DNA of 26,876 bases from a virus, in the IMG/VR virus record IMGVR_UViG_3300028388_002936, positions 1-26,876 of that record; one strand, given 5' to 3'. The translations under genes were made by a program, and so were the position numbers. Below are positions 14,921 through 23,592 of this stretch, piece after piece. Positions within the stretch are counted from its first letter, which is position 1. The number at the start of each line of letters is the position of its first letter. The notes beneath the pieces were generated by a model, which ran no database searches, was not told the origin of the DNA, and saw nothing but the letters and a program-made list of their open reading frames with translations.

Positions 14921-15732
14921 GAACGTGATTTTTGAGCTTTTATCTTTTTTAACTCAATCTCTTTTTGCTGTTCTAATTTCTTCTTTTCTAGTTCTAACTT
15001 CTCTTTTTGGTTCTCTATATCAGCCATAATTTTTTCGGCTTCTAGAGAATCTTTTTGATTATCAACAGAAAGTTTCATCTCCTCTACTTTGACTTTTAAT
15101 TCGCCTTCAAGTAAGGCTAGCTCTTTTTCGTGGAGTTGAATATCTTCTTGTAATTGACGTTGAGCTTCAATTTGTTGTTGCTGCATTTCTTGTTGAAATT
15201 GTTGTTCTTGTTGTTGCTGACGATCAAGTTTACGTTCTGAATGTTTAATCTGCTCTTCGAGTTGATTAGCAGAAGTAGCTTTAAGAATTTTAATAACGTC
15301 TGACATACGTGCTTTATCATTCTGAATAAGAGGTTGTGCAAGTTGTCTCATCATCTCAAATACTTGAGCTTCTTTCATAGAGTCAGTTAAGTAGATAGCA
15401 AATTGATGATTTGTAATATCTTGAGGACGTACGTCTAATACTTGTAAAGTTCCGTCATCTAAAACATACTGTTTAATTACTTTGTCTTTACTAGCCCAAC
15501 ATGCTTGAGTAACTTCTATGGATGAGTTAAGAATATTTTCCCATAGTTTAGCGTGAGGTTGGAAATAAGCAGCTTCCGTAATAGTAGAAGATTGAATGAT
15601 ATTCTGTTGAGCATTTGTCACAGCATCATTAGACCTAATTTGACCTTCACGTTGTCTGGTAATACCAGCTACATCTGATATTTGTTGATCAATAGCATCC
15701 ATAAGAACAATGTAATTCTGTATATGTTGCAT
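14908..15732 (-). CDS. Portal protein, C-terminal part (frame-shifted)
   Basis: 274 aa from ATG 15732; the frame is open from about 15762. It contains LMDAIDQQISDVAGITRQRE (the conserved portal segment in which a helix precedes GI/V-x-x-QREG), then YFQPHAKLWENILNSSIEV. A long Gln/Glu/Lys-rich coiled coil follows (about 150-270, with runs of Q), a barrel-like tail typical of crAss-like portals. It continues the protein at 15669-17270 in the -1 phase. Either the gene is broken here, or expression needs a frameshift, or the sequence has an indel. An independent protein starting inside the portal stem is less likely. Confidence 0.7.
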   Translation of the reverse strand: MQHIQNYIVLMDAIDQQISDVAGITRQREGQIRSNDAVTNAQQNIIQSSTITEAAYFQPHAKLWENILNSSIEVTQACWASKDKVIKQYVLDDGTLQVLDVRPQDITNHQFAIYLTDSMKEAQVFEMMRQLAQPLIQNDKARMSDVIKILKATSANQLEEQIKHSERKLDRQQQQEQQFQQEMQQQQIEAQRQLQEDIQLHEKELALLEGELKVKVEEMKLSVDNQKDSLEAEKIMADIENQKEKLELEKKKLEQQKEIELKKIKAQKSRSNAS

Positions 15733-17270
15733 ATTTGATCTATCTGTAGCAGACCTAATTTCTCAGGAATCATAGAAGTATCAAAATGAAATACTTTGCC
15801 TTTATCTCTAGCAATAAGTCGTTTTAACTTATGTACTAGTACAAAGTAAATATATTGAAAAGGTTTCATGCGATCCATAAGTGATATAGATTGAGCATTC
15901 ATATTGTTATAAACGATGCCGTGATAACCGAGTCGTGCTTTGTAAGGATTATCTATGGAACGATGTTGGTATTTTTTAGGTCCCATACAGCAATAGATAT
16001 TACCTCCAATACGTACTCCTTCCCAGATTTCTGGAATCCATCCTTCATAGGCTTTAAAATTATCGAAAGTATAAACTTTCTTCTTTTTACCGTATTCGTT
16101 AGTTTCCGTAGATTTAGTAGCGTAATCTGGAATTTCAAAATCTTCAGAAGCAATTACTTTTTCTGTATCTCCGTAATTGTTAGTAAATTCAATGAAATAT
16201 ACTTTACGTTCTGATCTCCATTCTACGTGAGTTACAATCCAATCTTTCCCGTAATAAGAAGAACCATATGAACCTTGACCTTCAGTTTTTGAATGTCCGT
16301 TAGTAATATATTGTTCGTACACATCAGTATTATCATATTTCATTTGAGTAGATAATGAATCTCTTGTCCCTAAAATACCTGCTTTATATTCTTCTAACTG
16401 ATTAATATCTTCGTCTTCTAGGTACTCAGAATATCTATCTAAGATATCACCTACGCTCATCATAGTTCTATAACCAGCAAAAAGCCCATCTTGCACATAT
16501 TTTACTTCTGGAGATTTATGATAAAAAATTCCTAAAGGGTTAAGTGGTTCGATAACAGTTTGACCATTTCGTATACCTACCCAAGTATGTTCTTCCCCAG
16601 AAATAAGAGCATGCTTAAAAGCGTCATTCATTTTTTCTTTAACTGATTGATCTAGGATTAAATATTGCAGTATTTGATTAGCTAATCGTTCTAGAGTAGA
16701 AGAGAAAGAAGCAGATTGAAGTTTTTCTAATTGATCTTCAGGAATAGCTTGCTGGATAGCTTGCTGAATTTCTTGTTGAGCTTGCCTAGCTTGTTGAGGA
16801 GTCATGTCAGGAGTAATTCGATTAGAAAGAAGTTTCTCTTGAAATTGTTGTACATGTTGTGCGAGCAATGTACGTAGAGCTTCATCTTTTTCGTGAAGTT
16901 TTGTGCGCACTCCTTCAGAATTCACGATGACAGTTTTATAATCTACAGGCCGTTTTAACTCTTCACCTAATAGAACTTGTATCTTATTATAGGTTTTATT
17001 ATAAGGTTGTATCTCATCTTTAAATTGTCCTACCTCAATTCCTAAAGGATTGCATTCTCGCTCAAAATCTTTTTGGTTTAGCGTATTATTATACAACTGA
17101 TAATTAGCTAGCATACGTTCATAGTGGTTATTTTGATTGTCTGAAGTTTCTCCAGATACGTGAGATAAAATAAGAGTATCTATCATATCTCTACACCACT
17201 TGTAATTATTTCTAACCTTCTCTTTATAAGAGAGACGTTGTTTTGGGTAATTTAATGCTTGAATTGCCAT
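15669..17270 (-). CDS. Portal protein, N-terminal part (frame-shifted)
   Basis: 533 aa from ATG 17270 (MAIQALNYPKQRLSYKEKVR...). Conserved features: MLANYQLYNNTLNQKDFERE, the TPQQARQAQQEIQQ stretch, HALISGEEHTWVGIRNGQTV, then RMKPFQYIYFVLVHKLKRLI (the helix near the portal wing) and GKVFHFDTSMIPEKLG. After about residue 502 the frame turns into an unrelated, non-conserved tail (ICNIYRITLFLW...), because the true continuation is in another frame (14908-15732). Together they give roughly 780 aa, the usual size of crAss-like portals. The segment between the two halves looks short by comparison with other portals, so a small deletion is possible. Confidence 0.75.
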   Translation of the reverse strand: MAIQALNYPKQRLSYKEKVRNNYKWCRDMIDTLILSHVSGETSDNQNNHYERMLANYQLYNNTLNQKDFERECNPLGIEVGQFKDEIQPYNKTYNKIQVLLGEELKRPVDYKTVIVNSEGVRTKLHEKDEALRTLLAQHVQQFQEKLLSNRITPDMTPQQARQAQQEIQQAIQQAIPEDQLEKLQSASFSSTLERLANQILQYLILDQSVKEKMNDAFKHALISGEEHTWVGIRNGQTVIEPLNPLGIFYHKSPEVKYVQDGLFAGYRTMMSVGDILDRYSEYLEDEDINQLEEYKAGILGTRDSLSTQMKYDNTDVYEQYITNGHSKTEGQGSYGSSYYGKDWIVTHVEWRSERKVYFIEFTNNYGDTEKVIASEDFEIPDYATKSTETNEYGKKKKVYTFDNFKAYEGWIPEIWEGVRIGGNIYCCMGPKKYQHRSIDNPYKARLGYHGIVYNNMNAQSISLMDRMKPFQYIYFVLVHKLKRLIARDKGKVFHFDTSMIPEKLGLLQIDQICNIYRITLFLWMLLINKYQM

Positions 17271-17272
17271 AT

Positions 17273-17398
17273 TTATTTAGATTTATTGAGTAGAGATTCT
17301 AACTCATCAGTGTATTTTATTATTAATTCTTCGTCTTCATTAATTTGAGCTTCTTCGATTAAATCAATTAACTCTTTTATTCTAGATTGAGTTGACAT
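17273..17398 (-). CDS. Small acidic helical protein between TerL and portal
   Basis: A 41-aa frame starting at ATG 17398 inside the last 17 bases of the terminase gene and ending two bases before the portal start. The product, MSTQSRIKELIDLIEEAQIN...LLNKSK, is a charged, likely alpha-helical pair. It fills almost the whole gap between the two genes, and overlapping starts are the norm in this operon, so it is probably real. It might bind terminase or portal; that is speculation. Confidence 0.6.
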   Translation of the reverse strand: MSTQSRIKELIDLIEEAQINEDEELIIKYTDELESLLNKSK

Positions 17399-19640
17399 AA
17401 TGTTTAGGTTGAGAATTAAATATAGATTGATTTTTAGATATAAAATCTAAGGGGTTAGTTTTAGATTGTATTTTCTGTTTTAGTTTATTATATGACTCTT
17501 CTAAACCTATTATACATCCCATAAAACCCATAATTCTATCGTAGTTACCATTTAAGTTATGAGCGACAATTTCCTGTAATAATCCTTGAGAAGGTATAAC
17601 ATCTACATTGCGAATTACGTTACCGTCTTCGTCAGTACCACGTTCTTCTAAAAGAAAATCTCTCATATAGATTAAACCATCCATTTTCATTTGTCTATTA
17701 GCCATAGGATATCCATATATCGTAGGAGCAGAAGATGAAAATGAAGCTTTTTTAGTTAAAATAGTTTGAGGCTGTTTAGCTAAGAGAGATAATTTCTTTC
17801 TCTTCTCGAAATATTCTTTTACATTTCCTACTGAGTTCTCAAAATATATAGTAGCATTTCCGTAGAAAAGAGAAAGTTTAAGAAGAGTTTCATTAACAGT
17901 ATTACGTCCAGTGTAGGGTCTACCTACATATTCTGCTACTATCTCATAATGCCCATATTTAGAAGGATTGAGAGAAGTTTTAAGAACATAAATGGAAGAC
18001 AGAGATTGTCCAGTTTCAGAGTCTGACGCAGTGGGGTCATGTCCAATAATATATAGATTAGGAGGAATTTTATTAAGTTCAGGATCTATGATAGGTAATT
18101 CATAGATAACAGTTGCTCCTTCTCTGTCTTTATGTGTCCAAGGAAAGGTATTAATGTGAGTAAGTTTATTTGAGGTATCTATTTGATATGATATACCATT
18201 ATATTCAGAATCTGAGTCATAGAATAACTCAACTTTTTTCGCAATTTTATTTTCCACATTACCGGCACGAAGTCTAGTAAGTCTTTGAGATGCTTCCATA
18301 GCAGGAAGTATAGTTCCTTGTTCAATAAGGAAAATCTCTGAGGGTTTTCTAGGATGGTAAATAATATGATTACGTAAAGTAAGAGATGAACCTGTAGAAG
18401 AGGAAAGTTTTTTACGTTGTTTCTCTAAATATTGAGCAGCTTGCTCCCATATAGTGTTTCCTTCATCATCCTTATATTGATCTAATCCCATCTCAGCGGG
18501 AATAAAGCAAGCTATTTGACCTTGATTCTCCCACATATCTTCAAAAACTAAGCAATCAAATTCAGAAGGGTGATAAAACATATAATGCGCATCTTGCGTT
18601 CCTGATTCCATATCACCTCCAGTACCGATAAATATACCGGAACCATATTTATTAGCACCATCTTTCATAACATCTACAGAAGCAGCATACGATTCACGTA
18701 AATTATTAAACATACCAATTTCTTCAAATACCATTAAAGAAGCACGAGAACCTTGAGCTGCGTAAGGATTATCTTTAAATGTACGATTTTTAATTTCAGA
18801 GAATGATCCTTTCTTTCTCCACTGACCTCCATGCTTTACTTCATATTCTGCTCTTATTAATTTACCGGGGCCCCAAGATCCTTTATGTTGCTTAAAGAAA
18901 GGGTTGGGGTAAAATTTATTAGCTATTTCTTGAGACCCTGGAAGACGCTCAAGTGCAGTGCGAGTTTTAGAGAGGATGTCATTAGAATATTTAGCGTCGC
19001 CTGCCCCAACAATTACTTGAGTGGTTTGAGAAGAATTGGAGGGTTTAGCAGGGTCATAGTGTTGTGCTCCATCAAATAACCATTCGTGAAGTGTGAGAGC
19101 TACTCCTGTGAAATAAGATTTTCCGTACCCGCGCGGTCCCAACATAAAGAAATTTTGAGAAGGATTTTTATATATTGGAGAACCTAAATTTCTGGAGTGA
19201 GTAGTCCTTAAATAGGTTCTAGGAGGCACATAGGTTTTAGGAGATCCGTCTTTACGATATGCTTCTGGATGTTCTCTACGAAGTTTATCGGGTCCTCCAA
19301 TATAATTATGAGGTTCATTGATTGCGTGGAGACAAGTAAATTCTTCGTCTAATTGGAATCCAGAAAATCCTCTAGTCTCCTCCCAATAATACGAAAGCTC
19401 CCACTCGATATCTCTCAAGTTGGGAGTTCCATAAGATTTAGTTTTTGCACCATCCTTATTCAGACGAATAATACCATAATTAACGTAGAAGTAAAGTTTA
19501 CCAGGCATCCATTTACCGGATGCCCAGAAACCTTCTATACAATTTAATTTTTGTTCTTTCCACCAATCTAAATAAGAACGGGAAAGAGGGTGATATTCAG
19601 GTATTTCAGATAAAAGAAATTCTTCGTTAAGAGGTTGCAT
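17382..19640 (-). CDS. terL: Large terminase subunit (DNA packaging ATPase-nuclease)
   Basis: The 752-aa product drives genome packaging and cuts concatemers. Walker A is GPRGYGKS (168-175), preceded by NFFMLGPRG. Walker B is LMVFEE (302-307), with FIGTGGD (about 337-343) as the coupling segment. The RNase H-like nuclease has HDPTASD (534-540, with D535 as a metal ligand) and ATIYFEN (596-602, E601), plus a later acidic segment near 720 (DRIMGFMGC). Length is right for crAss-like terminases. The start overlaps the phosphatase stop as TAATG. All key residues are present. The small terminase subunit is not obvious; the winged-helix gene at 23567-23998 is one candidate. Confidence 0.92.
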   Translation of the reverse strand: MQPLNEEFLLSEIPEYHPLSRSYLDWWKEQKLNCIEGFWASGKWMPGKLYFYVNYGIIRLNKDGAKTKSYGTPNLRDIEWELSYYWEETRGFSGFQLDEEFTCLHAINEPHNYIGGPDKLRREHPEAYRKDGSPKTYVPPRTYLRTTHSRNLGSPIYKNPSQNFFMLGPRGYGKSYFTGVALTLHEWLFDGAQHYDPAKPSNSSQTTQVIVGAGDAKYSNDILSKTRTALERLPGSQEIANKFYPNPFFKQHKGSWGPGKLIRAEYEVKHGGQWRKKGSFSEIKNRTFKDNPYAAQGSRASLMVFEEIGMFNNLRESYAASVDVMKDGANKYGSGIFIGTGGDMESGTQDAHYMFYHPSEFDCLVFEDMWENQGQIACFIPAEMGLDQYKDDEGNTIWEQAAQYLEKQRKKLSSSTGSSLTLRNHIIYHPRKPSEIFLIEQGTILPAMEASQRLTRLRAGNVENKIAKKVELFYDSDSEYNGISYQIDTSNKLTHINTFPWTHKDREGATVIYELPIIDPELNKIPPNLYIIGHDPTASDSETGQSLSSIYVLKTSLNPSKYGHYEIVAEYVGRPYTGRNTVNETLLKLSLFYGNATIYFENSVGNVKEYFEKRKKLSLLAKQPQTILTKKASFSSSAPTIYGYPMANRQMKMDGLIYMRDFLLEERGTDEDGNVIRNVDVIPSQGLLQEIVAHNLNGNYDRIMGFMGCIIGLEESYNKLKQKIQSKTNPLDFISKNQSIFNSQPKHYVNSI

Positions 19641-20161
19641 TAAATTACTATTTTATTATCGAGGTAAAACGTATTGGTAGTTAAGAATTCATCTATATCA
19701 TAATACATAGAGATACCAGCATTATGAGCAAACATCTTATCTGAGTCCGAAAAAGATATTTCTTTATCTGAAGCATCCCCTACCATAATTGATTTAGAAA
19801 GATGAATTTTATATTTAAGACCTGCATCATAAGCCATGCCGGGATTAGGTTTTCGATAGAAGGATTTCATATCACGACAGTAGTAAGAGTAAATTCGTTT
19901 AGTATCTAGATATATCATCATCTCTGAGATAATAAGTTCCAATTTCTCTTTAAAATTTTGTTCATCTACAAATCCTTTTTCGATGCCTCCTTGGTTAGAT
20001 ACTATAACAATGCAATAACCAACATTTACGAATTTAGTTAGTTTATCTAGTATGTTAGGCATAAATTCCCAATCTGTGTAAGAAATAGGGAATTTTTTAC
20101 CGGAAGCAGTTCGTATCAATGTATTATCTAGATCTATGAACACGGCTTGATTGGGTCTCAT
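19640..20161 (-). CDS. HAD polynucleotide 3'-phosphatase
   Basis: The 173-aa product has all HAD motifs: DLDNTL (10-15, nucleophile D10 and D12), VSNQGG (about 54-59), RKPNPGM (about 102-108) and GDASDKE (about 127-133). The sequence matches the PNK 3'-phosphatase type, which removes 3'-phosphates from DNA or RNA ends. No kinase domain is attached, unlike T4 Pnkp. It lies between GroEL and TerL in the operon. A role in repairing 3'-blocked ends, for packaging, replication or tRNA/DNA repair, is inference. Confidence 0.8.
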   Translation of the reverse strand: MRPNQAVFIDLDNTLIRTASGKKFPISYTDWEFMPNILDKLTKFVNVGYCIVIVSNQGGIEKGFVDEQNFKEKLELIISEMMIYLDTKRIYSYYCRDMKSFYRKPNPGMAYDAGLKYKIHLSKSIMVGDASDKEISFSDSDKMFAHNAGISMYYDIDEFLTTNTFYLDNKIVI

Positions 20162-20163
20162 AA

Positions 20164-21780
20164 TTATTGTGGTTGATGAGGGTTAGCAGAAGTAGATAAA
20201 TCTCTATCTTCAGGATATATAGAACATGTAGTCATTAATATAACGGAGGCAATTGATACAGCATTCTTAAGCGCAGAAGTTAGTACAGCTACAGGATCAA
20301 TAATATCTACACTAATTAAATCTACTACTTTATCAGTAGCAGCATTATAACCATATTTAATGGATTCAGGATTTTCTTTTTCTGAAGTAACAGAATTAAT
20401 TAGTAAAGATATAGTTTCAGGGTTTTGTCCTGCATTATTAACTATCTGTTTGAATGGTGTGAGAAGTGCTTTTTGAAGTACTTTTTCTCCCGGCAAAAGA
20501 TTATCTTGGTTAGACAATCGTTCAGAATAGTGGAAATATTGAGAAGCCCCTCCTGGTACTACACCATCTTTAATGGCGGCCTTTACTGCTGAGAGGGCAT
20601 CATCCAGCCTATCTTTTATTTCTGCTACTTCTACATCTGTATCTCCTCCTACTTTAATTACAGCGATTTTACCGAGAAGTCGAGCTAAACGCTCTTCATT
20701 AGCTTTACGAACAAATGAATTAGGAGAAGCTTCAATATCAGCTTTAATCTCATTTAATCGCTCTTCTAAGAATTCAGGATTTGAGTTGCCTTCAAAAATA
20801 GTAGTAGAAGATCGAGTGATAAGAATTTTAGAGGCTGTACCTAAATCTTCTAAGGTAGTTTGAGAAATTGTGAAACCAAAATCTTCTGAAATAAGATTAG
20901 CTCCTGTAGCAATTGCCATATCTTGTAGCATCTCTTTTCTACGTACCCCATAAGCTGGAGCTTTAATAGCTACTACTGGAAGACCTGCATTAATTTTATT
21001 TAGGACAAGTACATTAAGAGCAGGTCCTACAATATCATCTGCAATAATGAGTAAGGGGCGTTTATGTTCAGCAGCTATATTAAGTAGGTGAACTGACTCA
21101 TCTGAGGTACGCAGTTCTCTATCGTAAATAAAAATAAGAGGATCTTCATATTCTACTACACCTTGCTTAGTTTTATTAATAAAATGAGGGGAGATAAATC
21201 CTTTAGGTACTTGAAATCCTGAAATTTTTTCTACCTCGTGGGAGGAAGTTTTAGATTCTGATACAGAGATAACTCCATCTTCATCTGCTATAGAATAAGC
21301 CTGAGAAACTAAACTGGCTATTTTGTCATCTGAATTAGATGAGATATGAGCAATTTTGTGAATGTCATCCTTTTTAATAGGAGTAGAATGTTCTTTAAGA
21401 TATTTAATAGCTAAGGTGGAGGCAGCCTCTAATTGTCGTTTAATATCAATTGCTGGAGTGCCGTTTGATATTTCTTTAAGGGACTCTTGAATTATAGCTT
21501 GAGTAAGAATAGTAGCAGTTGTAGTACCATCTCCTACTTCAGATACTGTCTTATCTGCAGCTTGTTTAATAAGTTGAGCTCCCATATTTTCTACTTGATC
21601 TTCCAAGTAAATAGAAGAAGCTACGGTAACCCCATCTTTTGTGACATGTAATTTTTTATGTGGATTTTGTATAGCTACATAACGTCCTTTAGGTCCTAGA
21701 GTAGAAGAAACTGCTTTAGCGAGTTTATTTACTCCTGTTATAAGACGCTCATTGTTAAACTCTAATTTCATTGGTGTCAT
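20164..21780 (-). CDS. groEL: GroEL-type chaperonin (phage-encoded)
   Basis: The 538-aa product aligns with group I chaperonins along its whole length: GPKGRYVAIQNPH, VTKDGVTVASSIYL, GDGTTTAT, the apical segment SGFQVPKGFISPHF, then RLDDALSAVKAAIKDGVVPG and KYGYNAATDKVVDL. The equivalents of the catalytic aspartates D52, D87 and D398 are all present. The C-terminus ends STSANPHQPQ and lacks the GGM repeat tail of bacterial GroEL. The start overlaps the previous stop as ATGA. It probably folds phage capsid or tail proteins, as other phage chaperonins do. It must cap with host GroES or with the GroES-fold candidate at 22737-23243. Confidence 0.93.
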   Translation of the reverse strand: MTPMKLEFNNERLITGVNKLAKAVSSTLGPKGRYVAIQNPHKKLHVTKDGVTVASSIYLEDQVENMGAQLIKQAADKTVSEVGDGTTTATILTQAIIQESLKEISNGTPAIDIKRQLEAASTLAIKYLKEHSTPIKKDDIHKIAHISSNSDDKIASLVSQAYSIADEDGVISVSESKTSSHEVEKISGFQVPKGFISPHFINKTKQGVVEYEDPLIFIYDRELRTSDESVHLLNIAAEHKRPLLIIADDIVGPALNVLVLNKINAGLPVVAIKAPAYGVRRKEMLQDMAIATGANLISEDFGFTISQTTLEDLGTASKILITRSSTTIFEGNSNPEFLEERLNEIKADIEASPNSFVRKANEERLARLLGKIAVIKVGGDTDVEVAEIKDRLDDALSAVKAAIKDGVVPGGASQYFHYSERLSNQDNLLPGEKVLQKALLTPFKQIVNNAGQNPETISLLINSVTSEKENPESIKYGYNAATDKVVDLISVDIIDPVAVLTSALKNAVSIASVILMTTCSIYPEDRDLSTSANPHQPQ

Positions 21781-22316
21781 AATATTCCTTGTTCTGATGG
21801 TGTTTCCTCCATTCCACCTTTACCGAGTGCTTTTTCTTTCTCAAGTGCAGAATAAGCTTTAGTGAGAGAATCCATCATTCGGTCAGTGTTTTTGAGGAAA
21901 TCTTCTTTTAATTTAATTAAATCAACTGGCGTGTCAGTCGAATATTCTATCGATTTTAAAAAGTTAAGTCTATCCTCTAACTCATCTTCCCACATCTTTA
22001 AATAGCGTTCCACCTTAGTATAATTTATATTTTGATATGTGATAATAATATCCTCATGCTTAGAAGGTTTAAATTTAACAGTGGGAGTATCTAGTTGAAG
22101 TAGATCTATTACTACATCCCATTTTTCTTGGGTAGGGAGTTCATAGTAAGGTGATTCTCTATGGTACACATATTTTATAGCCCACATAACCTTAGAAGAA
22201 TATTGTTTATTTTTTGTTTTATCATTAGAGTAGAATTCATTGAATACGTAAATATGAGAAGGGTGTACTTTCCAATATGAATTCTTTATATTAAAATCTT
22301 GGTCAGGTGAAGCCAT
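21777..22316 (-). CDS. Conserved hypothetical protein next to groEL
   Basis: The 179-aa product is rich in Lys, Glu, Trp and Tyr. It has VMWAIKYVYHRESPYYELPT near residues 43-63, then a long helix with leucine-rich heptads (WEDELEDRLNFLKS, about 128-142), and a charged C-terminus. It overlaps the GroEL start by 4 bases. No family recognised. A helical accessory of packaging is possible from position. Confidence 0.7.
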   Translation of the reverse strand: MASPDQDFNIKNSYWKVHPSHIYVFNEFYSNDKTKNKQYSSKVMWAIKYVYHRESPYYELPTQEKWDVVIDLLQLDTPTVKFKPSKHEDIIITYQNINYTKVERYLKMWEDELEDRLNFLKSIEYSTDTPVDLIKLKEDFLKNTDRMMDSLTKAYSALEKEKALGKGGMEETPSEQGIL

Positions 22317-22339
22317 AAGTTAAATTATAAATTAATATA

Positions 22340-22753
22340 TCAATTGCTGGAGGAAGAAAAACTGCTGCTAGAAGTGCGAAAAACATTAAGATGATTAGCA
22401 TAATCACGTAAAGTGTTATCATTATTAATATTAGTGATAAATTCAGTAATATTAAGAGAATTGTCTTTAAAATCTTTCCAATCATCTTTATTTAACATTT
22501 TACCCCATTTATTTAATTTATCTTTACGTGAAGGTGATAAAAATACTTTTTGGGATGGACACCCACAATGTAAACATTTTTGAGCTTTTAAGCATGGTGT
22601 ACATAAAGAAGCTCTGTATACTGCCTGCTCTCTAATATGTAAAGGGGTTAGAGAACGTAAATAGTAATTAGTATAACCTTCAGCAGCATTACGTATATTA
22701 GTGGGGGTCACATCTTTTATCGTTATTTTAGGTGATTTATTCGGGGTTGTCAT
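22340..22753 (-). CDS. Small Cys-rich (zinc-binding) protein
   Basis: The 137-aa product has CTPCLKAQKCLHCGC at about residues 51-65 (CxxC...CxxCxC), a pattern for one zinc site, followed by a basic stretch (SPSRKDKLNKWGK). The C-terminus is a short Ser run. The start overlaps the GroES-fold candidate's stop by 17 bases. It may bind nucleic acid; function unknown. Confidence 0.65.
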   Translation of the reverse strand: MTTPNKSPKITIKDVTPTNIRNAAEGYTNYYLRSLTPLHIREQAVYRASLCTPCLKAQKCLHCGCPSQKVFLSPSRKDKLNKWGKMLNKDDWKDFKDNSLNITEFITNINNDNTLRDYANHLNVFRTSSSSFSSSSN

Positions 22754-23243
22754 TTTTAGCTTGAGTTAGAGACTTAAATTTAGAAGTTTTAAATTCTAAA
22801 GGTAAAGGTTCTTCATCAACAACAAATTCTAAGTGCATAGGGTGTACTTTAATAAATCCCTCAAATGGAACTTTAGCGGAAGAACGATCAGGAAATACTT
22901 GATTATCAAATGAGATAGCTTTATGGGAAATCTGTACTTTTTGTCCGGGTTTAAGTTCAGCCTTAAGGGTAGAGGAAATATAATCTTTAGCTCCTTCAGG
23001 AATCTGAACAATAATACCCTCTGGTTTATAGAGTATATTATCTATCTTAGCTCCTGGCTGTCCTTTATCTGAGTACTTAGATACATATTTAGGATCTTTT
23101 ACGCCGTGCTTAGTTTCTCCTAACTGATCAAATTGATAAAGTCTAACAAGAATAGAAGATCCTATCATAGTCTTATTTTGTAAGGATCTAGGGAGGATAT
23201 TAATTTCTTTATTATACTTTTTTCTTTGCTTTAGATCTTTCAT
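22737..23243 (-). CDS. Candidate GroES-fold co-chaperonin
   Basis: The 168-aa product has the arrangement expected for a co-chaperonin: SSILVRLYQF (about 29-38, first strand), then a disordered, Lys/Gly-rich stretch (about 42-66) at the position of the mobile loop, GIIVQIPEGA (76-85), LKPGQKVQI (97-105, as in GroES K-x-GD-x-V) and KVHPMHLEFVVDEE (132-145), which corresponds to the ending DILAIVE. It is longer than GroES or T4 gp31. An alternative start at M26 would give a more typical length. Its place two genes upstream of groEL supports pairing. The similarity is remote, so this is an inference. Confidence 0.45.
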   Translation of the reverse strand: MKDLKQRKKYNKEINILPRSLQNKTMIGSSILVRLYQFDQLGETKHGVKDPKYVSKYSDKGQPGAKIDNILYKPEGIIVQIPEGAKDYISSTLKAELKPGQKVQISHKAISFDNQVFPDRSSAKVPFEGFIKVHPMHLEFVVDEEPLPLEFKTSKFKSLTQAKNDNPE

Positions 23244-23592
23244 GGTATAGCTTTTTATGATATTTCTTTAATTGTTTAGTGTAATAATAGTACCGTAAAT
23301 ATAATTTACGATAATCCCACCAGTATTTAAATTCTCTTTTTAATTCTGAAGTAGGATTTTGTCTAAGTTGCGGAATATAATATTTTAAAAATTTCCATCT
23401 CATAGCATATATCTTAGGTTCAAATGTACCAAAGTGAGAGATACAGAATCTAGCAGTGGTAGGTTTTTTAAACCACTGCTTCAACTCACTAAATTGATGT
23501 CCAACTACGTCTTTGACAATATGTTGAGGAGTAGATGTAACTTGAGAAACTAAAGGATAAATAACATTATGTGACTTTGCTACGTGTTTCAT
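23212..23592 (-). CDS. Basic conserved hypothetical protein
   Basis: The 126-aa product is strongly basic and aromatic (runs of Lys and Tyr toward the C-terminus, RYYYYTKQLKKYHKKL). It has a motif LKQWFKKPTTARFCISHFGTF at about 36-56 that recalls the FGTF turn of HU/IHF-type DNA-binding proteins. It overlaps both neighbours by 26-32 bases. A DNA-binding role is plausible but not shown. Confidence 0.6.
   Translation of the reverse strand: MKHVAKSHNVIYPLVSQVTSTPQHIVKDVVGHQFSELKQWFKKPTTARFCISHFGTFEPKIYAMRWKFLKYYIPQLRQNPTSELKREFKYWWDYRKLYLRYYYYTKQLKKYHKKLYHERSKAKKKV

Noticed and set aside
20573-20863. 96-codon plus-strand frame inside the chaperonin gene
   Set aside because: It is entirely antisense to conserved GroEL sequence, so it is a shadow.
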